DNA of 18,824 bases from JBJXFK01 sp046155505. Its GTDB lineage: Bacteria > Planctomycetota > Phycisphaerae > UBA1845 > Fen-1342. The stretch spans positions 1 to 18,824 of the forward strand of contig JBJXFK010000139.1 in assembly GCA_046155505.1 (NCBI GenBank), read 5' to 3'. The translations under genes were made by a program, and so were the position numbers. Of this stretch, positions 1 to 6,317 are shown piece after piece (positions within the stretch are counted from its first letter, which is position 1; every line of letters begins with the position of its first letter). Under the pieces are notes generated by a model that saw only the letters and a program-made list of their open reading frames with translations, was not told the origin of the DNA and did not search any database.

Positions 1-1473
1 CGCTTTCAGAAGTTCTGCTATCACAAGCTGGGCACGCCGCAGAGCGAAGACGCGGTGATTTACGAGCGTCCCGACCAGGCTGATTGGGGCTTCGGCGGCG
101 GCGTCAGCGATGATGGGCGTTTTCTCGTCATCTCGGTCTGGCAGGGCACCGAACGCAAGAACCGTCTGTATTACCGCGATCTGAAATCGGGCGGCGAGAT
201 CGTCAAGCTGCTCGACGAGTTCGACGCGGCGTATGACTTCATCGACAACATCGATGGCACGCTCATCATTCGCACGGACAAGGACGCCCCGCGCGGCCGC
301 GTGATCGCGATTGATACTGCCAAGCCGGACAAGGCAAACTGGAAAGAGATCATCCCGCAGCAGGAAGAAACGCTTCAGGGCGTGAACATTGTCGCGGGGC
401 AGCTTTTCGCGAATTACCTGAAGGACGCATCGACGCAGGTTCGCCGCTATGCCCTCGACGGCAAGGCGATCGGCGAGATCAAGCTGCCCGGCCTCGGTAC
501 TGCGGGCGGTTTTGGCGGCAAGCGGACGGACAAAGAGACGTTCTACTCGTTCACCAGCTTCGCCACGCCGGCGACGGTGTATCGCTTTGACCCGGCCAGC
601 GGCGCGAGCACGGTCTTCAAGCAGCCGAAGGTCGCGTTCAATCCGGACGACTACGAAGCCAAGCAGATTTTCTTCCCGAGCAAGGACGGCACGAAGATCC
701 CGCTGTTCATGGTTCACAAGAAGGGCATCAAACTCGACGGCAGCAACCCGACGCTGCTGTACGGCTACGGCGGATTCAATCAGAGCATTACGCCTAACTT
801 CTCGGTCAATACGCTGGTCTGGATGGAGATGGGCGGCGTTTATGCATCAGCGGTGCTGCGCGGCGGCGGTGAATATGGCAAGGCGTGGCATGATGCCGGC
901 CGGCTGAAGAACAAGCAGAACGTGTTCGACGACTTCATCGCGGCGGGTGAGTGGTTGATCGCGAACAAGTACACGCAGTCGAGCAAGCTGGCGATCGCGG
1001 GCGGTAGCAACGGCGGGCTTTTGGTCGGCGCGTGCATCACGCAGCGGCCGGAGCTCTTCGGTGCGGCTCTGCCGGCGGTCGGCGTGATGGACATGCTGCG
1101 CTTTCACAAGTTCACGATCGGCTGGGCGTGGACCAGCGACTATGGCAGTCCGGACGATGCGGAGATGTTCAAGGTCATTCGCGCGTACAGCCCGCTGCAC
1201 AATTTGAAAGCCGGCACCAAGTATCCGGCGACGATGATCACTACCGCCGACCACGACGATCGCGTCGTGCCGTCGCATAGCTTCAAGTTCGCCGCGGCGA
1301 TGCAAAAGGCACAAGGCGGCCCGGCACCGATCCTGATTCGCGTCGAGACCAAGGCGGGCCACGGCGCGGGTAAGCCGACGACGAAGATTATTGAAGAAGC
1401 CGCCGATCGCTGGGCGTTTCTGGTGCGAGCGCTGGGCATCGATGTGACGAAGTTTTCGGCGGGAGTGCAGTAG
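1..1473 (+). CDS. Prolyl oligopeptidase (S9A serine peptidase), 5' truncated by window edge
   Basis: This peptidase hydrolyses short proline-containing peptides on the carboxyl side of proline. The reading frame is open from base 1, and the 18 codons before the first candidate start already match the family (a YHKLGTP segment), so the gene begins upstream of the window. About 490 residues are present against roughly 700 in the family, so about 200 N-terminal residues are missing. Numbering from the GTG at 55, beta-propeller sequence comes first and the alpha/beta-hydrolase domain starts near residue 200 (FFPSKDGTKIPLF). The catalytic Ser318 lies in GGSNGG, Asp401 in ADHDDRVVPSHS and His436 in KAGHGAGKPT, so the triad is complete. 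Any signal peptide would lie outside the window. A heptamer tandem repeat starts at the base after the TAG stop. Confidence 0.96.
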   Translation, partial: RFQKFCYHKLGTPQSEDAVIYERPDQADWGFGGGVSDDGRFLVISVWQGTERKNRLYYRDLKSGGEIVKLLDEFDAAYDFIDNIDGTLIIRTDKDAPRGRVIAIDTAKPDKANWKEIIPQQEETLQGVNIVAGQLFANYLKDASTQVRRYALDGKAIGEIKLPGLGTAGGFGGKRTDKETFYSFTSFATPATVYRFDPASGASTVFKQPKVAFNPDDYEAKQIFFPSKDGTKIPLFMVHKKGIKLDGSNPTLLYGYGGFNQSITPNFSVNTLVWMEMGGVYASAVLRGGGEYGKAWHDAGRLKNKQNVFDDFIAAGEWLIANKYTQSSKLAIAGGSNGGLLVGACITQRPELFGAALPAVGVMDMLRFHKFTIGWAWTSDYGSPDDAEMFKVIRAYSPLHNLKAGTKYPATMITTADHDDRVVPSHSFKFAAAMQKAQGGPAPILIRVETKAGHGAGKPTTKIIEEAADRWAFLVRALGIDVTKFSAGVQ

Positions 1474-1543
1474 AGTGCCTAGTGCCTAGTGCCTAGTGCT
1501 CAGTGCTCAGTGCTCAGTGCTCGGTGTTCAGTGTTCAGTGCCG
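1474..1543. repeat. Heptamer tandem array, 10 units of AGTGYYN type
   Basis: Ten consecutive 7-bp units fill this stretch: three AGTGCCT, four AGTGCTC, then GGTGTTC, AGTGTTC and AGTGCCG. The first unit starts at the base directly after the prolyl oligopeptidase stop codon. It resembles the heptanucleotide short tandemly repeated (STRR) sequences known from cyanobacteria. Function is unknown. Confidence 0.95.
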
Positions 1544-1550
1544 AGAGCTC

Positions 1551-1612
1551 GCACGCGTCCGAACGCGACGCGCAAGCGAGTGCCCCGAGCGCGAGCGAGC
1601 GGGGTCGCGTGC
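1551..1612 (+). terminator. Possible terminator or long hairpin after prolyl oligopeptidase
   Basis: The outer arms GCACGCG (1551-1557) and CGCGTGC (1606-1612) pair perfectly. An inner stem CCCCG (1583-1587) with CGGGG (1600-1604) lies inside, with an unpaired segment on the left side. No T-tract follows, so intrinsic termination is uncertain. The rest of the gap up to 1692 shows no gene. Confidence 0.3.
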
Positions 1613-1692
1613 CCGGACGAAGAAAGCAGCCGAGGGCGGCAGCTCCACAACGTCGGCATGGCATCCGAGAGTGTTTCATACTGGAGTCTGTC

Positions 1693-2646
1693 ATGCTGAA
1701 GTGTCACCGGCAGTCGGTCCTCGTCTCGTTTGCCGCTCTTTGCTGCCTCGCCCTCGCGGTTCCCGCATCGGCACAGAGCAAGAGCGTCCAGTGGGGCCTC
1801 GACATGAAAAAGGGCATAGCCGAAGCCCAAAAGTCGAAGAAGCCAATGATGGTGTGGATCATCGGCTCGTCCGACGATCGGGCCAACGACGCGGAGCGCG
1901 AGCAAAAAAAGTCGTTCGCCAACCCGCTCATCGTAGAGCTATCGAAACGATTCGTCTGCGTGCGTCTCTCGCGCACCAACAACATGGAGCTACTGAAACA
2001 GTGGAATTTGCCGCCTGCGACGAATCTCGACATCGTCTTCGTCACGCCCGCCGGCGACAAGATTGACACCATCAGCGCCGTCGGCTCGACGCTTCCCGAA
2101 TCGCTCGCCCAAAAAATGTCGCTCGTTTTCCGCTCGCATCGCAGCAGGCTTTTCAATGATGAGATCAAGGCGGTTCTCGCCGACACGAGCGCCAAACCCG
2201 TCGACTTGAAAAATGCGCTTCAGACGATTGAGGATCTGATCATCGACACCGCCGACAGCAGCGTCGTCGAACTGTGCAAACGCGACGGCCTCGACGATCC
2301 CACGCTGATCAGGAGCTACGCCGTTCTGGCCGAGCTTTCAACCAGCCCGGCGATCAAGTTCCTTGTCGACGCCGCCGCAACCGACAAGCGTGCCGCCGAT
2401 GCGCTGGCCAAAGCCACGCCTGGCGGTGCCGAGGTGTTGCTCGAGTTCTTCGACGGTACTGACACCGACAAACGACTCCTCGCGTACACCGCCGCCGCCA
2501 AAATTTGCAAAATTAAAGACCCCAAGCCCGAGGGTTTCTGGAAGAACCCGAACGAAAAAATCAAGACCGACGAACTCGCCCGCGTTCGCAAGGCGGTCGA
2601 GTCGAAAGCCAAGACGTGGAGGGATACCATTGGCCAATATCGTTGA
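1693..2646 (+). CDS. Exported thioredoxin-fold-like protein without CxxC, with helical C-terminal region
   Basis: Function is unknown. The chosen ATG gives a clean signal peptide (hydrophobic residues 9-23, ending ASAQ near residue 28) and has a TGGAG element about 8 bases upstream. The open frame continues upstream to 1489, but that part translates low-complexity intergenic repeat sequence. The mature part begins with a segment resembling thioredoxin-like proteins (residues 36-135): AEAQKSKKPMMVWIIG, then FVCVRLSRTNN, then IVFVTPAGDKID. The position of the redox CxxC reads IIGSSDD, so dithiol chemistry is unlikely. Residues about 150-317 are rich in alanine, leucine and charged residues and look helical, possibly HEAT-like. 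The 3' end overlaps the threonine aldolase start by 17 bases, implying co-expression. The family call is tentative. Confidence 0.85.
   Translation: MLKCHRQSVLVSFAALCCLALAVPASAQSKSVQWGLDMKKGIAEAQKSKKPMMVWIIGSSDDRANDAEREQKKSFANPLIVELSKRFVCVRLSRTNNMELLKQWNLPPATNLDIVFVTPAGDKIDTISAVGSTLPESLAQKMSLVFRSHRSRLFNDEIKAVLADTSAKPVDLKNALQTIEDLIIDTADSSVVELCKRDGLDDPTLIRSYAVLAELSTSPAIKFLVDAAATDKRAADALAKATPGGAEVLLEFFDGTDTDKRLLAYTAAAKICKIKDPKPEGFWKNPNEKIKTDELARVRKAVESKAKTWRDTIGQYR
2618..2623 (+). promoter_or_regulatory. Shine-Dalgarno that fixes the TTG start of threonine aldolase
   Basis: GGAGGG lies 6 bases before the TTG at 2630, inside the end of the upstream gene. It supports TTG as the true start, because the protein from that codon begins exactly where the family begins (ANIVDLRSDT). 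Confidence 0.8.
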
Positions 2647-3676
2647 TCTGCGCAGCGACACCGTCACGCGCCCATCGCCCGCGATGCGCCAGGCGATCGC
2701 CAATGCCGAGGTCGGCGACGACGTGCTCGGCGACGATCCGACCGTTATCCGCCTGCAACAGCGCTCGGCCGAATTGCTCGGCAAAGAGGCCGCGCTCTAT
2801 GTGCCCAGCGGGTCGATGGCCAACATGGTCTCGATTCGCAGCGTGTGCGAGGCGGGCGACGAGATCATCTGCGACGACACCACGCACAGCTACAACTACG
2901 AAACCGCCGGCCCCGCAGCGCTGGCCGGCGTCAGCATGAAACTGATCGATGGCCCGCGCGGCCTCTTCACGCCCGATCAGGTGATCGCTTGCCTGCGCCC
3001 GCGAAATGCTCATTCGCCGCGCTCGCGCATGACGATCATCGAAAACACGAACAACCGGGGCGGCGGCACGATCTGGCCGATCGAGCAGGTCACCGCGGTC
3101 GCCAGCGTTTCGCACGAGCACGGCCTGCACGTACACATGGACGGCGCGCGGCTGATGAACGCCTGTGTGGCGAGCGGGCGCAAGCCGGTCGAATACACGC
3201 GGCACGTCGATACGGTTTCGATGTGCTTTTCGAAAGGACTCGGCGCGCCAGTCGGCTCGATCGTCGCCGGTTCGCAACCGTTCATCGAGCGTTGCCAGCG
3301 TTTTCGCAAGCAGTTCGGCGGGGCGATGCGTCAGGCGGGCATTCTCGCCGCCGCGGCGCTCTATGCACTCGATCACAACGTCGAGCGGCTGGCCGACGAT
3401 CACGCGAGCGCACGGCGATTCGCGCAGGGCATCGAGTCGTTGCCGGGTATCAAGCTTGATCGCGCGAACGTGCAAACCAACATCGTGATCTTCGAGGTGG
3501 AGCGCGCGCTGGGCACCGCCGACGAGTTTGCTGACAAATTGCGTAAGCAGGGCGTTTGGATGTTCGCGATGGGACCGTCGCGACTCCGCGCGGTCACGCA
3601 CCTTGACGTATCGGTGGCGCAGATCGATCAGGCGATCGCGGCGTTTCGCAACATCTGCGCGGCGGTGGCCGTCTGA
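2630..3676 (+). CDS. ltaE: Low-specificity L-threonine aldolase
   Basis: A pyridoxal-phosphate enzyme of the fold-type I aldolase family that cleaves threonine or allo-threonine to glycine and acetaldehyde in the cytoplasm. The 348 residues match the usual length. The N-terminus is VDLRSDTVTRPSPAMR. Further signature points are GDDVLGDDPTV (29-39), the PLP-stacking His86 in DTTHSY, Asp171 in HMDGARLMNA, and the Schiff-base lysine Lys202 in CFSKGLGAPVGS. The start is TTG behind a strong Shine-Dalgarno; a longer in-frame extension upstream lies antiphase inside the previous gene and is not coding. It overlaps the thioredoxin-like gene by 17 bases, so translation may be coupled, although no metabolic link between the two is evident. 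The symbol follows the bacterial low-specificity enzyme. Confidence 0.95.
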   Translation: MANIVDLRSDTVTRPSPAMRQAIANAEVGDDVLGDDPTVIRLQQRSAELLGKEAALYVPSGSMANMVSIRSVCEAGDEIICDDTTHSYNYETAGPAALAGVSMKLIDGPRGLFTPDQVIACLRPRNAHSPRSRMTIIENTNNRGGGTIWPIEQVTAVASVSHEHGLHVHMDGARLMNACVASGRKPVEYTRHVDTVSMCFSKGLGAPVGSIVAGSQPFIERCQRFRKQFGGAMRQAGILAAAALYALDHNVERLADDHASARRFAQGIESLPGIKLDRANVQTNIVIFEVERALGTADEFADKLRKQGVWMFAMGPSRLRAVTHLDVSVAQIDQAIAAFRNICAAVAV

Positions 3677-3704
3677 GTATCGAGTATCGAGTATCGAGTC
3701 GCGA
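3677..3704. repeat. Heptamer tandem array, three GTATCGA plus one GTCGCGA
   Basis: Three perfect GTATCGA units and one variant unit start at the base immediately after the TGA of the threonine aldolase gene. The unit differs from the array at 1474 but has the same 7-bp period and the same position relative to a stop codon. Confidence 0.93.
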
Positions 3705-3795
3705 GTTGAAACGCGCGTCGCGTGCGGATCCTCTCTCGCGAGGAAGACATGCCGACGCAACGACTGTCGGCGTCGCACTCGGCATCCGATTTTGT

Positions 3796-3819
3796 GGAGC
3801 GGCCGCCCTCGGCCGCTTC
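3796..3819 (+). terminator. Strong GC hairpin, likely terminator of the threonine aldolase unit
   Basis: AGCGGCCG (3798-3805), the loop CCCT and CGGCCGCT (3810-3817) form an 8-bp perfect stem that can extend by a G-T and a G-C pair. It is followed by TCATTTC rather than a full T-tract. The nearby 3748-3785 stretch holds a second imperfect inverted repeat (ATGCCGA ... TCGGCAT). Confidence 0.55.
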
Positions 3820-3871
3820 ATTTCGCAGCCGTGAAACCGCGCACCTGACCGCTGTACACCCGTTCGTCGTT

Positions 3872-3880
3872 TGTTAGCAT
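3872..3880 (+). promoter_or_regulatory. Possible extended -10 element of recQ
   Basis: TGT followed by TAGCAT resembles an extended -10 box. With usual spacing the transcript would start at about 3887, exactly on the GTG start codon, which would fit the absence of a Shine-Dalgarno. No convincing -35 is visible. Confidence 0.3.
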
Positions 3881-3886
3881 ACACAC

Positions 3887-6109
3887 GTGCTCGCGCCCAA
3901 TCAGTCAATCAGCACCATCGATACCCGCATGCGCGAAGTGATTCGCAGCGTGTGGGGATACGACACGCTGCGCCCGCTCCAAGCCGAGGCGATTCGCGCC
4001 TCGCTCGAACGCCGCGATTCGCTGGTCGTCATGCCCACCGGCGGCGGAAAATCGCTCTGCTATCAGGTGCCGGCGCTGGTCGAGGACGCCGCGACCGTCG
4101 TCGTTTCGCCGTTGATTTCGCTGATGAAGGATCAGGTGGACGGCCTGCGCGAGGTCGGCGTAAAGACCGTCGCGCTGCACAGCGGCCTCACGCTCGACGA
4201 GCGGCGACAGGCCGAACGCGAAATCGCATCGGGTGGTGTGCGGCTGATCTTCGCCGCGCCCGAACGGCTGCTGAACCCCGGCACGATCGGCATGCTGCAA
4301 CGGGCACACGTGCAGTCGATCGCGATCGACGAGGCGCACTGCATCAGCCACTGGGGCCACGACTTTCGTCCGGAATATCGCCGCCTGCGCGAGATGCGCG
4401 ATTACTTCCCTATGGCTGCGCTCCACGCGTTCACGGCGACGGCGACGCAGCGTGTGCGCGACGACATTTTGCGACAACTTGACCTGCGCGATCCGCAAAT
4501 ATTGATCGGCTCGTTCTATCGACCGAATTTGGTTTTCCGCGTCGTGCCGCGCGAGGATGAATATCGACAGATTCGCGAAGTGCTTGACCGCCACAAGGGC
4601 GAGGCGACGATTATTTATTGCATAAGCCGCAAGGATACGGAGTCGGTCGCGGGCACCTTGCAGGCCGACAAGTACAACGCGGCGGCCTATCACGCCGGTT
4701 TGTCGCCGGACTTGCGCCGGCGGACGCAGGACAGGTTTTCGAATGAGACGCTGGACATCGTTGTGGCGACTGTCGCGTTCGGCATGGGCATCGATCGCAG
4801 CAACGTGCGCTGCGTGATTCACGCCGCGATGCCCAAGTCGGTCGAGCACTATCAGCAGGAAGCGGGCCGCGCCGGGCGCGATGGCTTGCCGGCCGAGTGC
4901 GTGCTGCTCTATTCGCCGGGCGACGTGTTCCGCTGGGAGATTGTGCTCGGCAAGGGCACCGAGGATCGGCCCGTCTCGGCCGAGTCGATGCAGGCGGCGA
5001 GCGAGATGCTCGGGCACATTCGCGGCTATTGTGGCTCGCCGATTTGCCGACATCGACAGCTCAGCGAATATTTCGGCCAGTCGCTCGACCGCGACGATTG
5101 CGAAGCGTGCGACGTATGTTTGGGCGAGGTTGAGCTGGGCGAGGACGATCGCGTCATCGCGCAGAAAATTCTCTCATGCGTGGCGCGGGTGAAGGAGCGA
5201 TTCGGCGCGAATCATGTGATCGACGTGCTGTGCGGCGCGAATACCGAGCGGATTCGGCAGTTCGAGCATGACAAGCTGAGCACATATGGCTTGCTGCGCG
5301 AGATGAACAAGGATCGGGTGAAAAGCCTGATCAATCAGTTGCTCGATCAAGGATTGCTTGCGCGGGCGACGCTGGATGTGAAGGGCATGGCGGTTTCGGT
5401 GTTGGGGCTGAACGCCGAGTCGTGGCGCGTAATGCGCAATCAGCGGCCCGTGTTTTTTCGCAAATCGACCGAAGAGGTGCACGCGGCGAAGGCGGATATC
5501 GACTCGTGGGAGGGCGTCGATCGCGAGTTGTTCGACGACCTGCGGGCGCTGCGCAAGACGATCGCCGAAGAGCGTGGCGTGCCGCCGTATCTCGTGCTGA
5601 TCGACACGGCCTTGCGCGGCCTGGCGCGGGCGCGGCCGACGACGATGCCGGGACTGGCCAAGGTGCGCGGCCTCGGCGACAAGAAGATCAACGAATTCGG
5701 CGTGCGGCTGATCGAGTGCATCGAGCGGCATGTGAAAGCGCGCAAGCTCGGCAGCGACAATTTCGATCCGCCGCGGGCTGCGTCGCCACCGACGTCGGCG
5801 ACCAAGAAGCTGAGTTCGTCGGAACTGCGTGCGGCAGCGCTGTTCGAACAGGGGGCGAGCGTCGCCGAGGTGTGCGAGCAGATGGGCCGGGCGCAGAGCA
5901 CGGTGAACGGTTATCTCGAACAGTTCATCTTGAAGAAGCGCCCGAAGCGAATCGACCACTGGGTTGATGAAAAGTCGTACGAGGCCATTGCGATGGCGAT
6001 AGACAAGGTCGGGCCTGGGCCGTTCAAGACGGTGTTCGATGAGCTGGGCGGGCAGTATGGATATGACCTGATTCGCGTTGTGGCGGCTCATCGGAAAAAA
6101 GAGGGCTAA
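3887..6109 (+). CDS. recQ: ATP-dependent DNA helicase RecQ
   Basis: A 3'-to-5' superfamily 2 DNA helicase acting in recombination and replication-fork repair. The 740 residues contain, in order: Walker A MPTGGGKS (49-56), motif Ib region VVVSPLISLMKDQ (71-83), DEAH box (148-151) followed by the RecQ-specific aromatic-rich loop CISHWGHDFRPEY, FTATAT (182-187), and motif VI QEAGRAGRDG (324-333). Next come the zinc-binding cysteines C387, C405, C408 and C411, an RQC winged-helix region (about 415-520) and an HRDC domain (about 545-615). A C-terminal extension (about 643-737) looks like a helix-turn-helix (GASVAEVCEQMGRAQSTVNGYL), as in some Bacillus and Bacteroidetes RecQ proteins. The start is uncertain: GTG 3887 or ATG 3929, neither with a Shine-Dalgarno. 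It stands alone with intergenic repeats on both sides. Confidence 0.97.
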   Translation: MLAPNQSISTIDTRMREVIRSVWGYDTLRPLQAEAIRASLERRDSLVVMPTGGGKSLCYQVPALVEDAATVVVSPLISLMKDQVDGLREVGVKTVALHSGLTLDERRQAEREIASGGVRLIFAAPERLLNPGTIGMLQRAHVQSIAIDEAHCISHWGHDFRPEYRRLREMRDYFPMAALHAFTATATQRVRDDILRQLDLRDPQILIGSFYRPNLVFRVVPREDEYRQIREVLDRHKGEATIIYCISRKDTESVAGTLQADKYNAAAYHAGLSPDLRRRTQDRFSNETLDIVVATVAFGMGIDRSNVRCVIHAAMPKSVEHYQQEAGRAGRDGLPAECVLLYSPGDVFRWEIVLGKGTEDRPVSAESMQAASEMLGHIRGYCGSPICRHRQLSEYFGQSLDRDDCEACDVCLGEVELGEDDRVIAQKILSCVARVKERFGANHVIDVLCGANTERIRQFEHDKLSTYGLLREMNKDRVKSLINQLLDQGLLARATLDVKGMAVSVLGLNAESWRVMRNQRPVFFRKSTEEVHAAKADIDSWEGVDRELFDDLRALRKTIAEERGVPPYLVLIDTALRGLARARPTTMPGLAKVRGLGDKKINEFGVRLIECIERHVKARKLGSDNFDPPRAASPPTSATKKLSSSELRAAALFEQGASVAEVCEQMGRAQSTVNGYLEQFILKKRPKRIDHWVDEKSYEAIAMAIDKVGPGPFKTVFDELGGQYGYDLIRVVAAHRKKEG

Positions 6110-6110
6110 A

Positions 6111-6136
6111 CACAGAGGCGCCGAGGGCACAGAGGC
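6111..6136. repeat. Short direct repeat CACAGAGGC following the recQ stop
   Basis: Two identical copies of CACAGAGGC (6111-6119 and 6128-6136) flank a related GCCGAGGG segment. The element begins one base after the TAA of recQ. Further on, GTGTCGCGACAC at 6149-6160 is a 12-bp perfect palindrome of unknown meaning. The rest of the gap up to 6317 shows no gene. Confidence 0.7.
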
Positions 6137-6317
6137 TCTATGGCGTAGTGTCGCGACACGACTTGATTCCGCATCCTGAGCGCTCGCCGCTTCGCGCGCA
6201 GCCCGGCCATCACACGGCACGCACTTGCATCTCCGTTATCATGCTCCGCGATCGGATCGGAGGCACGTACCTTCGAAGAGGTTGCATAACCGACGCACGA
6301 CACCGCGAGGAATAGTG

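Noticed and set aside
1489..1692. N-terminal extension of the thioredoxin-like protein
   Set aside because: It translates heptamer repeats and a GC hairpin; a good start with Shine-Dalgarno and signal peptide lies at 1693.
2561..3778. 405-codon minus-strand frame opposite threonine aldolase
   Set aside because: It is antisense to a clearly conserved enzyme. Its composition (Arg/His/Ala-rich) is typical of GC-rich shadow frames. Similar long shadows opposite recQ (3905-5053, 5174-6220) and the HtrA gene (6210-8411) were dismissed likewise.
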